A stretch of 64,000 nt of DNA from Pseudopedobacter sp965218985 (GTDB taxonomy: Bacteria > Bacteroidota > Bacteroidia > Sphingobacteriales > Sphingobacteriaceae). The stretch lies in assembly GCA_965218985.1 (NCBI GenBank), contig CBDCMP010000005.1:14021-78020 (forward strand), given 5' to 3'. Shown piece by piece: positions 1-8,717 of the stretch; position 1 is the first letter of the stretch, and every line of letters starts with the position of its first letter. The position numbers and the translations under genes are program-made. The notes beneath the pieces are model-generated. The model had not been told where the DNA came from and made no database searches. It worked only from the letters and a program-made list of their open reading frames with translations.

Positions 1-618
1 GTTGGCCCGGGCATAAGCTCAGCCAATAATCCAGGTGATGCCAATTGGGGCTACCAGGGCTGGTTAGCAAAAATGGGTAATTACAGTACCGGAGATAATT
101 TTCCAAACAGTTCTGATTATGGTGCTGGAACTGCAGAGCCCACTAAATTTTATTACAAAGCCGGTGGAAGATTATGGTTTGAGTTCCCGGTGTTAAGGGC
201 TGCCGAGCTGTATTTGAATTTGGCAGAAGCGTATAACGAAGTGGGTAAAACCAATCTTGCCCTGCAGAATTTAAATATTGTACGTAATAGAGGGGGTATT
301 CCTAGTGTTACGGAGACTGATAAAGATAAATTAAGGGAAATCATACAGCGGGAATGGGCAGTAGAATTTTTGAATGAAAACAAGCGCTATTACGATGTAA
401 AACATTGGAAACTTGCAAACATTGGAGATGGAATTATTGGTGGGCCCAGAACAGAATTTTATTGGAAAGTCACCAAAACCGATAATGCAGTATCCAGTTT
501 GATAAGTTATTATACAGCAGTTGCATTTAATGCTTACTGGAATCCAAGTATGTATCTGGAACCCTTTCCACAAGGCGAGGTAAATAAACAGTCCGTCATC
601 CAAAATCCGGGCTATTAA
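1..618 (+). CDS. SusD/RagB-family nutrient-binding lipoprotein, C-terminal part
   Basis: The reading frame is open from base 1, so the gene starts outside the window and only about 205 C-terminal residues are visible. SusD proteins are outer-membrane lipoproteins that cap a SusC barrel and bind glycans. The visible part has the typical SusD C-terminal half: FPVLRAAELYLNLAEAYNEV (a TPR-like helix), a QREWAVEFLNENKRYYDVKHW segment matching the conserved family region that usually reads ERR.EL..EG.R..D..RW, and the usual end PFPQGEVN...QNPGY. A SusC gene follows 33 bp downstream and is followed by another SusD, so this appears to be the SusD of a preceding pair. Family assignment is firm; the substrate is unknown. 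Confidence 0.93.
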   Translation, partial: VGPGISSANNPGDANWGYQGWLAKMGNYSTGDNFPNSSDYGAGTAEPTKFYYKAGGRLWFEFPVLRAAELYLNLAEAYNEVGKTNLALQNLNIVRNRGGIPSVTETDKDKLREIIQREWAVEFLNENKRYYDVKHWKLANIGDGIIGGPRTEFYWKVTKTDNAVSSLISYYTAVAFNAYWNPSMYLEPFPQGEVNKQSVIQNPGY

Positions 619-651
619 TCAGATAATTTATCCACACTAAAAATTAAATAC

Positions 652-3558
652 ATGCATAAATTATATAAAATAAGAGCCATTATCATTTTTTCAGCTTTGG
701 CAGTTTGTACTTCTGCGGGTAATCTGAAAGCTCAAAACAGGTCTTCTGTTCCAGAAAAAAGGATGGAACCAGATTCAATAAAAACTTCGGAGAATGTGCC
801 TAACCGGTTTTTTAACGACGCTAAAAATAAATCTGACGCTGCAATCTCCACAGTCAGGAGTGGGCAATTGTATAAAACACCTTCGGCAAGTATTACTAAT
901 TCATTAAGCGGTATCCTTTCAGGTTTATACGTTAAACAAGGGTCGGGCGAGCCGGGTTTCGAAGAAGCTGATTTAAATATCCGCGGTATAGGCTCTTACG
1001 GATTTACCAATGGTACCGGATATAATACCGCAACAATTTTTGTGGATGGTTTTGAAGTAAGGCCCGGTTATTTCAATTTTCTTTCCGCTTCAGAAATAGA
1101 AAGTATATCTGTATTCAAAGATGCTTCTGCATTGGCCACTTTTGGGATGAAGGGAGCAAACGGAGTGATATGGGTAGTAACCAAACGCGGCAGTGTTGGT
1201 AAATCCACCATTACCTTTCAGGCAAGAACAGGTTTACAAAGTCCCATACAAGTTAATAAACCATTAAACTCCTACAATTATGCAAGGTTATACAACCAGG
1301 CGGTGAGCAATGATAACGGCAATACCTGGAACCCCTTTTATAGCGAAACTCAGTTGAATAATTACCAAAACGGCGTAGGTACCAATGTAGATTGGTTTAA
1401 TGAAACAACAAGAGATCATGCTCCTTATGCAGATGCGGACCTGAGGTTTTCTGGCGGAGATACTAAAACCAAATACAATATCATATTTGATTATGGCAAA
1501 AAGACAGGTTTATATGATGTTGGAAACACAGATTCTACCTCTAATGAAAATTTCGGCCGGTATAATCTTAGGGCTAATTTAGATTTTGATATCGGCGATA
1601 TATTTGAAGCTCAGGTAGATTTGAACGGAAGAATGGAAAATCGTAAGTCACCTAATTATACCTCAAATTATTCCACAGCCAATCTTTGGACCAACCTCTA
1701 TCGCTATCCTTCAAATATATATCCTGTTTATGATGGGGAGTCAAATAATTATTCCGGCACAGGTATTTATCCAAATAATCCCGTAGGGTCTATCAATGCG
1801 CTGGGTTGGCAGTCTAACAGAACCCGGTATTTACAAGGGAACTTTGGACTGAAAGAAAAATTGGATCTTATAACTAAAGGGCTTTATTTGAAAGAAGCAT
1901 TTTCCTTCAATAGCTATAACTTAAGCAGCTATAATAAAACCAAAACGTATGCAAGATATATCAACGGAGTAAAAACTACAACAGACTTAGATGGCAATCT
2001 AACAAATAGCAGACTGGATGCTCTTTCGCAGCAGGATTGGCGTCAGGCAACTGTTACTGCCGGATATGAAAATAAGTTTGGCTTTAGTGAAATAAACTCA
2101 GCCATTAACTTTTTTAATTCTGATTATAGTGGGAATGGTCTTTTCGGCTATAAAATCCATTATCAAAACCTGAGCGGAAGGTTGAATTATAGCTATAAAA
2201 GCCGTTATGTTGCCGAGTTTGGTTTCTCCTATTTTGGTTCAGATGCTTATGCTCCTGGTAATAGATGGAAATTCTATCCCGCAGTATCCGCTGCCTGGAT
2301 CATATCAAATGAAGACTTTTTATCTGAAAATGATGTTTTAAGTTTCCTGAAGTTAAGGGGTTCTGTAGGTAAATCTGCTACTACACAAGCTATAAGCCCT
2401 TCAACTTACGGGTCTGACGGAAGATATTTATACCAGCAATACTATAGCCAAAGCGGTGGTTTTTATACCGGAACAGGAACTTATGCAAATAGAGGAGGTT
2501 TAAATCCAACTTTTATCGCGAACCCCAATTATGGTCCTGAAGAAAGCATGAAATATAATGTGGGGTTAGATTTATCCTTGTTCAAATCCTTAACCTTAAA
2601 CCTGGATGCCTATATTGATAAAAGGAGCAAAATTTTAACGGTTGATAACACCATTCCTGCAAGTTTTGGAAATAATATCTTTTTAAGCAACATTGGTAAA
2701 ATGACCAATAAAGGATTAGAATTAAGTGCGCTGTATAATGGAAAATCGGGCAATGTAGGTTATCATATCAATGCAATTGCATCCTATAACAAAAATAAGA
2801 TTGATTATTCTGCAGAATTAGCGCCGGCTTACCCTTATAATGCCATAACAGGGAATTCATTCGGTACCCCAATAGGTCTGGTGGCAGACGGATTTTATCA
2901 GGTGGAGGATTTTAATGCCGATGGAAGTTTAAAATCAGGATTACCGGTACCCGTTTTTGGAAACATTCAGGCTGGAGATATAAAATACAAAGACCTGGAC
3001 GGTAACCATATCATTGATGCAACTGATGTCAAAAAAATTGGTAAATCTACTTTTCCGAATTTATTTTATTCTTTCGGTGGAGGGATAGATTTTAAAGGAT
3101 TTGATTTTTCTGTTTTATTGCAGGGCGTTGGGGGCAATGCTATAAATATTTTGGGAGACAATAATTTGCAGGCTCAAAATATTGCTTTTGTAAATAATGG
3201 AAACGCTTTTCCTATTGCAGAAGGTGCCTGGGCGTATTATCCTAACGAAGGAATAGACAATAGAAACACGGCAACCTACCCAAGGCTAACCACTATGGCA
3301 AATAATAACAATTACAGAACAAGTTCATTTTGGTTAAAAGATGCAGACTACCTCAGGGTTAAAAATGTGGAGTTGGGATATGATTTTAATAAACAAACAC
3401 TTTCTAAGTTGAAGTTACAAAATCTACGGGTTTTTGTGAATGCGGTAAATCCAATTACCTGGAGTAAACTTTTATCAGATTATAAAATCGACCCAGAATT
3501 CAATAGCGGATACCCATCAATTAAGTCATTTAACGTAGGTTTAATAGCCACTTATTAA
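652..3558 (+). CDS. SusC/RagA-family TonB-linked outer-membrane receptor
   Basis: A 968-residue SusC-like TonB-dependent transporter for oligosaccharide uptake across the outer membrane. Residues 1-28 form a signal peptide ending near LKAQ. A plug domain follows at about 60-190, with the SusC hallmarks DLNIRGIGSYG, TIFVDGFEVRPG, ESISVFKDASALATFGMKGANGVI and WVVTKRG. The rest alternates in the manner of a beta-barrel, with late SusC motifs such as DIKYKDLDGNHIIDATD and KNVELGYDF. It is somewhat short for the family because the N-terminal CarboxypepD_reg-like domain seen in many SusC proteins is missing. The partner SusD starts 10 bp downstream, which indicates co-transcription. The sugar specificity cannot be read from the sequence. 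Confidence 0.95.
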   Translation: MHKLYKIRAIIIFSALAVCTSAGNLKAQNRSSVPEKRMEPDSIKTSENVPNRFFNDAKNKSDAAISTVRSGQLYKTPSASITNSLSGILSGLYVKQGSGEPGFEEADLNIRGIGSYGFTNGTGYNTATIFVDGFEVRPGYFNFLSASEIESISVFKDASALATFGMKGANGVIWVVTKRGSVGKSTITFQARTGLQSPIQVNKPLNSYNYARLYNQAVSNDNGNTWNPFYSETQLNNYQNGVGTNVDWFNETTRDHAPYADADLRFSGGDTKTKYNIIFDYGKKTGLYDVGNTDSTSNENFGRYNLRANLDFDIGDIFEAQVDLNGRMENRKSPNYTSNYSTANLWTNLYRYPSNIYPVYDGESNNYSGTGIYPNNPVGSINALGWQSNRTRYLQGNFGLKEKLDLITKGLYLKEAFSFNSYNLSSYNKTKTYARYINGVKTTTDLDGNLTNSRLDALSQQDWRQATVTAGYENKFGFSEINSAINFFNSDYSGNGLFGYKIHYQNLSGRLNYSYKSRYVAEFGFSYFGSDAYAPGNRWKFYPAVSAAWIISNEDFLSENDVLSFLKLRGSVGKSATTQAISPSTYGSDGRYLYQQYYSQSGGFYTGTGTYANRGGLNPTFIANPNYGPEESMKYNVGLDLSLFKSLTLNLDAYIDKRSKILTVDNTIPASFGNNIFLSNIGKMTNKGLELSALYNGKSGNVGYHINAIASYNKNKIDYSAELAPAYPYNAITGNSFGTPIGLVADGFYQVEDFNADGSLKSGLPVPVFGNIQAGDIKYKDLDGNHIIDATDVKKIGKSTFPNLFYSFGGGIDFKGFDFSVLLQGVGGNAINILGDNNLQAQNIAFVNNGNAFPIAEGAWAYYPNEGIDNRNTATYPRLTTMANNNNYRTSSFWLKDADYLRVKNVELGYDFNKQTLSKLKLQNLRVFVNAVNPITWSKLLSDYKIDPEFNSGYPSIKSFNVGLIATY

Positions 3559-3568
3559 TCAAGAAATT

Positions 3569-5242
3569 ATGAAAAGTAAACATACAATTGCTGCAATATT
3601 TAGTCTGATCTTGCTTTCCTGGGGTTGTAAAAAGGATTTTTTAGACACCAAATTAGATACTTTAAAAACACCGGAAGCTATTGTTACAGACAGAAATACC
3701 CTATTTTCATCAGCGTACGCATTTTACCTTCCGCTGCAGGATGGCTTTTCGGCCATTGATAATAACTTGTTTGCTGCGGTTAGTGATGAAGCTCAGAATA
3801 GTACATCCAGTTTTAATGCGCTTTTATTCAATCAGGGAGTGATTAGCCCGAATATAAATCCGGAAGGAGGATTGTATAAGACATTTTATGATGGTATCAG
3901 GGCTGCCAATAATTTTTTAGAATACTCCAAAAATGCTAACGAATTTTTGGCACTTAACAGAGATACCATAACTGAAGCTGTAGCCTATAATAATGAAAAG
4001 CAGGATATAGGCTGGCTAAAAGCAGAAGCCCACATTGCAAGAGCATATTATTACGCAGAATTGATTAAACGCTGGGGCGGAGTACCTATTGTAACCAAAA
4101 CCTTCCAGGAAGCGGATGTTATTAATATCCCAAGATCAACTTACGATGAGGTGGTGGATTATATTATTTCGGAAATAGATAACAACAAGGCAAACTTACA
4201 GGAAAATTGGAAAACATCTTCTTTTACAGCTAATGATGGAAGATTTTCTCTGGGTTCTGCACTAGCCTTGAAAGCCAGAGTTTTATTGTACGCCGCCAGT
4301 CCACGTAATAATCCTTCAAATGACATCACCAAATGGCAGAAAGCGGCGGAGGCAGCCAATGAAGTGATTAAATTAGGTTATTATTCTCTAAATGCTTCAT
4401 ACGGAGTTTATTTTATAGGATCCACGCCTATTTCAAGTAATGAAACCATCTTTGCGTTAAGGCAACCTCCGGGCAACGAGTTTGAAAAACAAAATTATCC
4501 TATAGCCACCCCTGGTGGAAGAACTGGCTTAGCCCCATCAGATAACCTGGTTTCAGCTTATGAATACATTGGGATACCAGACCCCAATGATCCGTACAAG
4601 AATAGAGACCCACGTTTATCCGCTTCTATTGTTACCAATGGAAGTACCTGGAATAACCGGGTGATTGATGAATCTGCAGGTGCGCCAGATGACATGGCAA
4701 ATCCAAATGCCAGTAAAACGGGTTATTATCTGAAGAAATTTTTGACAGATAAGTTAAACCTTATCCAGGGCGGAACCGCACAGCATAATTGGGTAATTTT
4801 TAGATATGGAGAGCTTTTACTGGATTTTGCAGAAGCAATGAACGAAGCTTACGGACCGGATAATGCCAATGGTTATACGTTAACTGCCAGGCAGGCATTG
4901 CAAAAAGTGAGAGACAGAGCAAGTACCGCACTTCCTGCAATTACAGCTACCTCTAAAGAAGATTTTCGGGATGTGGTGAAACATGAGAGGCGTGTTGAGC
5001 TTGCTTTCGAAGGTTATCGTTATTGGGATTTAAGAAGATGGAAAGATGCTGAAGTGGTACTTAATAAACCAATTATGGGTGTAAAAGTAACCAAAGTATC
5101 TAGCTCTCCGGACACCTGGTCTTACCAGAAAAGAGACGTAGCTGATCGTGTTTTTAAAATGGAAAACTATTATTACCCTTTTTCCAGGTCAGAAATTGTT
5201 AATTCTAATGGAGTTTTAAAACAAAACCCAGGATATAATTAA
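3569..5242 (+). CDS. SusD/RagB-family nutrient-binding lipoprotein
   Basis: A 557-residue outer-membrane lipoprotein that partners the SusC just upstream. The signal peptide ends in a lipobox, LLSWGC, with Cys20 as the lipidation site. The N-terminal part has the TPR-like SusD fold (WLKAEAHIARAYYYAELIKRWGGVPI near residue 150). The C-terminal part has FRYGELLLDFAEAMNEAYG, VKHERRVELAFEGYRYWDLRRW and the terminal FSRSEIVNSNGVLKQNPGYN, all standard for the family. The 10-bp gap to SusC and shared orientation make it part of the polysaccharide-utilisation operon. A dispersed 98-bp repeat begins 9 bp after its stop codon. Confidence 0.95.
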   Translation: MKSKHTIAAIFSLILLSWGCKKDFLDTKLDTLKTPEAIVTDRNTLFSSAYAFYLPLQDGFSAIDNNLFAAVSDEAQNSTSSFNALLFNQGVISPNINPEGGLYKTFYDGIRAANNFLEYSKNANEFLALNRDTITEAVAYNNEKQDIGWLKAEAHIARAYYYAELIKRWGGVPIVTKTFQEADVINIPRSTYDEVVDYIISEIDNNKANLQENWKTSSFTANDGRFSLGSALALKARVLLYAASPRNNPSNDITKWQKAAEAANEVIKLGYYSLNASYGVYFIGSTPISSNETIFALRQPPGNEFEKQNYPIATPGGRTGLAPSDNLVSAYEYIGIPDPNDPYKNRDPRLSASIVTNGSTWNNRVIDESAGAPDDMANPNASKTGYYLKKFLTDKLNLIQGGTAQHNWVIFRYGELLLDFAEAMNEAYGPDNANGYTLTARQALQKVRDRASTALPAITATSKEDFRDVVKHERRVELAFEGYRYWDLRRWKDAEVVLNKPIMGVKVTKVSSSPDTWSYQKRDVADRVFKMENYYYPFSRSEIVNSNGVLKQNPGYN

Positions 5243-5250
5243 AATCAAAA

Positions 5251-5349
5251 TGAAACTATCATGATTGTGCCAAAACCCGCAGGGGATATGATTATCAAAT
5301 TATGATTGCTTCATCACCTTTAAAAACAAAAAATAAACGGATGAAAAAA
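5251..5349 (+). repeat. 98-bp dispersed repeat, copy A
   Basis: This stretch between SusD and the next lipoprotein gene aligns over about 98 bp, at roughly 85% identity by eye, with 21891-21988 upstream of the DJ-1/AraC regulator gene. Shared blocks include CCAAAACCCGCAGGGGA and ATGAT.GCTTCATC.CC. Both copies end with the ATGAAAAAA that starts the following gene, so the repeat supplies the 5' untranslated region and the first codons. It contains short ATG-initiated frames. Its origin and function are unknown. Confidence 0.75.
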
Positions 5350-5943
5350 TTTATGTCAGTTATGAATTGGAATCAAAATAAATCAACCCTGTTAATCCTG
5401 ATCCTGATCGGAGCTCTTTTTATGGGATGTAAGAAAACGGGCAGCGAAGAACCTTTTGGCCTGGAAGTTATTTATATACCGCAATCAACTGTTTCCGGAG
5501 GAACAAATCTTAACTATTTTGTGCCAACGGGATTTGATGAAAATACTTATAACTATAATGTTGATAATGCCAGCAATAAGGTAAATGTGTTTTTAGGAGT
5601 AAAGCGATCAGGAAAAGCTAAAATTGAACCCTTTACTGTGGATGTTAGCACCAGACAAGATACCGTTCAGGAACTCATTACAAATGGGACATTAAAAACA
5701 GATTCTACAGAGGTAGTGCTTTTGCCCGATGATGCATACAGCTTGCCGCAGCAGGTAAATGTTGGTGCGGATGATTCTTCAACAAGCTTTAATCTATCAA
5801 TAGATAAAAATAAATTATTGGCTTATGCCGGGAAGAAAGTGGCATTGTGTGTGGTTATTTCTAATCCCAGTAAATACACGGTTAGTGATCAAAACAATCA
5901 GGTGATTATTATTATAGATGTTGATGCGCTCCAGTTGCAGTAA
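5341..5943 (+). CDS. SusE-position surface lipoprotein, DUF1735-like
   Basis: About 200 residues. I place the start at ATG 5341 (MKKFMSV), because the upstream ATG at 5302 lies inside a dispersed repeat. A start at 5362 (MNWNQN) is also possible. The signal peptide has a lipobox LFMGC, giving a lipid-anchored protein. The body looks like the all-beta N-terminal domain found in DUF1735/BT_3987-type proteins, with paired strands such as NKVNVFLGVKRSGKAK and ALCVVISNPSKYTV. Such proteins commonly follow SusCD and help bind glycan at the cell surface. The assignment rests on position and general pattern, not on a diagnostic motif. Confidence 0.6.
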   Translation: MKKFMSVMNWNQNKSTLLILILIGALFMGCKKTGSEEPFGLEVIYIPQSTVSGGTNLNYFVPTGFDENTYNYNVDNASNKVNVFLGVKRSGKAKIEPFTVDVSTRQDTVQELITNGTLKTDSTEVVLLPDDAYSLPQQVNVGADDSSTSFNLSIDKNKLLAYAGKKVALCVVISNPSKYTVSDQNNQVIIIIDVDALQLQ

Positions 5944-6025
5944 ATTTACCAATGCTGATTAATCTACTAACCAGGTTGAATGATTTCAAACCTGCTTATT
6001 TTGTTTTCATTAAGATGATAGAACC

Positions 6026-7591
6026 TTGAAAAAGAATTCGAGATGGAAGAGAAGTTTTTTGGTGTTGATACTCATATTGGCCAACATCGGACTGATTTTT
6101 TATATTTTAAAAAAAGACACTTCCTCTAATTCCAATAAAAAAAAGGATAAATACATACAAAATGGAAAAATATTGGCTTCTCAATACTGCCAATCCTGCC
6201 ATCTATTGCCCGACCCATCTTTGCTTCCCAAAGATATGTGGAATGAAGGTGTTTTTCCAGAAATGGGACCTTTTTTAGGGATAAACTCATTTAAAGGGGT
6301 ATCCTATAGAAGAGCAAAAGACATCAGTGTTGATCATTTCCCCTCATCGCCAATTCTTGATTCTTTGCAATGGCAGAAGATAATAGATTATTATACATAT
6401 TCGGCCCCGGAATTTCTTCCTCAGCAAAACAGAAATGAGAAAATTGAACAAAAAATGCCTTTCTTTTCTGTCGAATTGCCTAAACAAAAAATGTTTTTCG
6501 GAAAGGTTTCCATCACTTCCTACATTAAAATAGATACTTCATCTGCAAAAAGGAGAATTTTTGTTAATGATGCAACAACGAATAAATTTTATGTCCTGGA
6601 CAAAGACCTTAATCTGATTAATGTTACCCAGACAAAAAAACCAATTGTTGGTATAGATTTCAATAAAAAGGCCTGGCTCGCTTGCAGCATTGGAACTTCC
6701 CTCGAAGCAAATAATTTAAAAAATGGAGAAATTACCCCGGTTAAAATTGATGAATCAGGTCAGCTGGAATTTAATACGAAGCCTTTATTCAATCATCTCG
6801 CCAGGCCGGTAGATGCTGTCACTGCCGATTTAAACCGTGATGGTAAATCAGACTATATCATTTCTGAATTTGGAAACATCCTTGGTGGTCTTTCGTGGAG
6901 GGAAAATGTTGGGGATAATAAATATAAAGAACATGTTTTGAGGGCAATTCCAGGTGCAATAAGTACAATAGTCGCAGATGCAAACCAGGATGGCTTGCCG
7001 GATATTTGGGCTTTATTCGCTCAGGGAAATGAGGGTGTGTTTTTATTTACCAACAAAGGAAACGGGGAAATGGAAGAAAGGCAGGTTTTAAAATTCCCGC
7101 CAAGTTATGGCTCCACATCTTTTGATCTGGTTGATTTTAATAAGGATGGGTATGCTGATATTATATACACTTGTGGAGATAATGGCGATTATACCCAGGT
7201 ATTAAAACCTTATCACGGTGTTTATATTTTTATAAATGACGGGAAGAACAATTTTTCTCAAAAATATTTTTACCCAATAAATGGTTGCTACAAGGCCATC
7301 GCAAGAGATTTTGATAAGGATGGAGATTTAGATATTGCATGTGTTAGTTTTTTCCCAGCGGCAGCGCAACCAGAAGAAGCCTTTGTCTATTTAGAAAATA
7401 ACGGAAAATACAATTTCCAGGCTTATGCATTACCCATAGACACACCTTTTCAAAAAGGAATAACCATAGATGCCGGAGATTTAGACGGAGACGGCTGGAC
7501 GGATTTGATAATAGGTAATGGGTATTATAACAGCAACGAGAGTGACAAACATACTGAACCGCTTTTTATTTTTCTGAGGAACAAATTCTAA
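6026..7591 (+). CDS. Membrane-anchored cytochrome c / FG-GAP repeat protein
   Basis: 521 residues from a TTG start. An N-terminal membrane segment (about 10-29, rich in L, I and V) anchors the protein. At about residue 55 there is a CQSCH motif, the c-type haem attachment site (CXXCH), followed by LLPDPSLLPKDMW, which resembles the monohaem region of Bacteroidota cytochrome-containing FG-GAP proteins. From about residue 170 there are FG-GAP/VCBS repeats with calcium-binding-like loops: DLNRDGKSDYI, DANQDGLPDIW, DFNKDGYADII, DFDKDGDLDIA and DLDGDGWTDLI. This suggests an extracytoplasmic beta-propeller. It lies in the glycan-utilisation cluster, but its role there is unclear; electron transfer linked to sugar oxidation is only a guess. 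Confidence 0.75.
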   Translation: MKKNSRWKRSFLVLILILANIGLIFYILKKDTSSNSNKKKDKYIQNGKILASQYCQSCHLLPDPSLLPKDMWNEGVFPEMGPFLGINSFKGVSYRRAKDISVDHFPSSPILDSLQWQKIIDYYTYSAPEFLPQQNRNEKIEQKMPFFSVELPKQKMFFGKVSITSYIKIDTSSAKRRIFVNDATTNKFYVLDKDLNLINVTQTKKPIVGIDFNKKAWLACSIGTSLEANNLKNGEITPVKIDESGQLEFNTKPLFNHLARPVDAVTADLNRDGKSDYIISEFGNILGGLSWRENVGDNKYKEHVLRAIPGAISTIVADANQDGLPDIWALFAQGNEGVFLFTNKGNGEMEERQVLKFPPSYGSTSFDLVDFNKDGYADIIYTCGDNGDYTQVLKPYHGVYIFINDGKNNFSQKYFYPINGCYKAIARDFDKDGDLDIACVSFFPAAAQPEEAFVYLENNGKYNFQAYALPIDTPFQKGITIDAGDLDGDGWTDLIIGNGYYNSNESDKHTEPLFIFLRNKF

Positions 7592-7718
7592 AAATCATGG
7601 ATTTAACATCATCATCAGGTGTTTTTTGATAACCAAATACATGATTTAGACACCATAAGATATAAATAATAGCCATTGAAGTTATAACATTGCTTCATAC
7701 CAATTTAAATTAAATTTT

Positions 7719-8519
7719 ATGAAAAAGCTAAAGAGGTTAAACATTGCATTCTTGATTGTTTTGTTTGCAGTATTATCCTGTAAAAAAGGATCGAATCCCA
7801 TCACTGACAACAACAAGGAGAAAGATAGTCCTTCTCAAAAAGTCCAATGGACTGATTTTATGAATAATAATTTTGATACTGGATGGGGTACGGAAGTAGA
7901 GGCAGGTCAGTGGTGGTGGCAGAGTTCAGCAGGCATTAATTGGGCCATAGTTGAGGCTACCAACAGTTCTCAAAAAGGAAGAGTAGAGGTGTCAAGAGAT
8001 ATTTTTAATTTTACCGGAGACAGAACAGTAACTATCAAAGGAAAATTCAAGATGGAAACCACAGCTGATGGAGGGTTTCCTAACCAAGGAGGCTGGGTAA
8101 TGCAGACGATGGCTTGGCATTTTACAGACCCATCGGGCACAGTCCAATACAAGCCCATGGTTGTGTTGCAGATGCTTCCTAGCGGATTATATTATTTAGT
8201 TTATGACTACTACTTTGATAGTAGTGGAAACCCTCAGGTAAAATCCGGTTATCCCATCCAAAAAACCATATTATCAAGTACAATGGCAGGTCAGACTGAA
8301 GAAGTTGCATTAAAAATAAAGTTCAGTAAGACTTCTGCAGGTTCCGTTGAGCCATGGCTAAATGGAAGTTGGGTTACCGCTGCGAACTATAGTGGGGTTA
8401 CTTATCCACCAGCTTTTCCTAATTCTCGCGTGAAATGGAAAGGAGGCTGTTATGCTTCACATTATGGTTCTCATCATGCAAAAATTGGCCTTTACTATTT
8501 GTATACCGATGCTCTTTAA
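7719..8519 (+). CDS. Secreted lipoprotein, possibly polysaccharide-lyase-like
   Basis: 266 residues with a lipoprotein signal peptide (lipobox AVLSC) followed by a lysine/serine-rich linker. The mature part is rich in aromatic residues (AGQWWWQSS, GGWVMQTMAWHF, YYLVYDYYFD) and ends with WKGGCYASHYGSHHAKIGLY, a pattern resembling the end of jelly-roll lyases of the heparin lyase I-like superfamily. The fold and catalytic role are inference from residue pattern only. It sits between the FG-GAP protein and a GH2 enzyme, so an extracellular role in glycan binding or cleavage fits. The 127-bp upstream gap could hold a promoter, but I see no convincing consensus. Confidence 0.5.
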   Translation: MKKLKRLNIAFLIVLFAVLSCKKGSNPITDNNKEKDSPSQKVQWTDFMNNNFDTGWGTEVEAGQWWWQSSAGINWAIVEATNSSQKGRVEVSRDIFNFTGDRTVTIKGKFKMETTADGGFPNQGGWVMQTMAWHFTDPSGTVQYKPMVVLQMLPSGLYYLVYDYYFDSSGNPQVKSGYPIQKTILSSTMAGQTEEVALKIKFSKTSAGSVEPWLNGSWVTAANYSGVTYPPAFPNSRVKWKGGCYASHYGSHHAKIGLYYLYTDAL

Positions 8520-8717
8520 ATAGAGTGGTTAAATCATCGGTAATTCAACTAATTTTTAGATGGACAGCTAAAAAATATTTAGGATAGAATAAAATGGCCA
8601 AGTGAAGGATGTGCATTTGATAACGATCCATTTAGCAGATTTTTGTAATCGCCTATTGTTTTGCCTGAAATATAAACCAAATTATCAAAATCATTCATTA
8701 GAATATTAATTATAAAC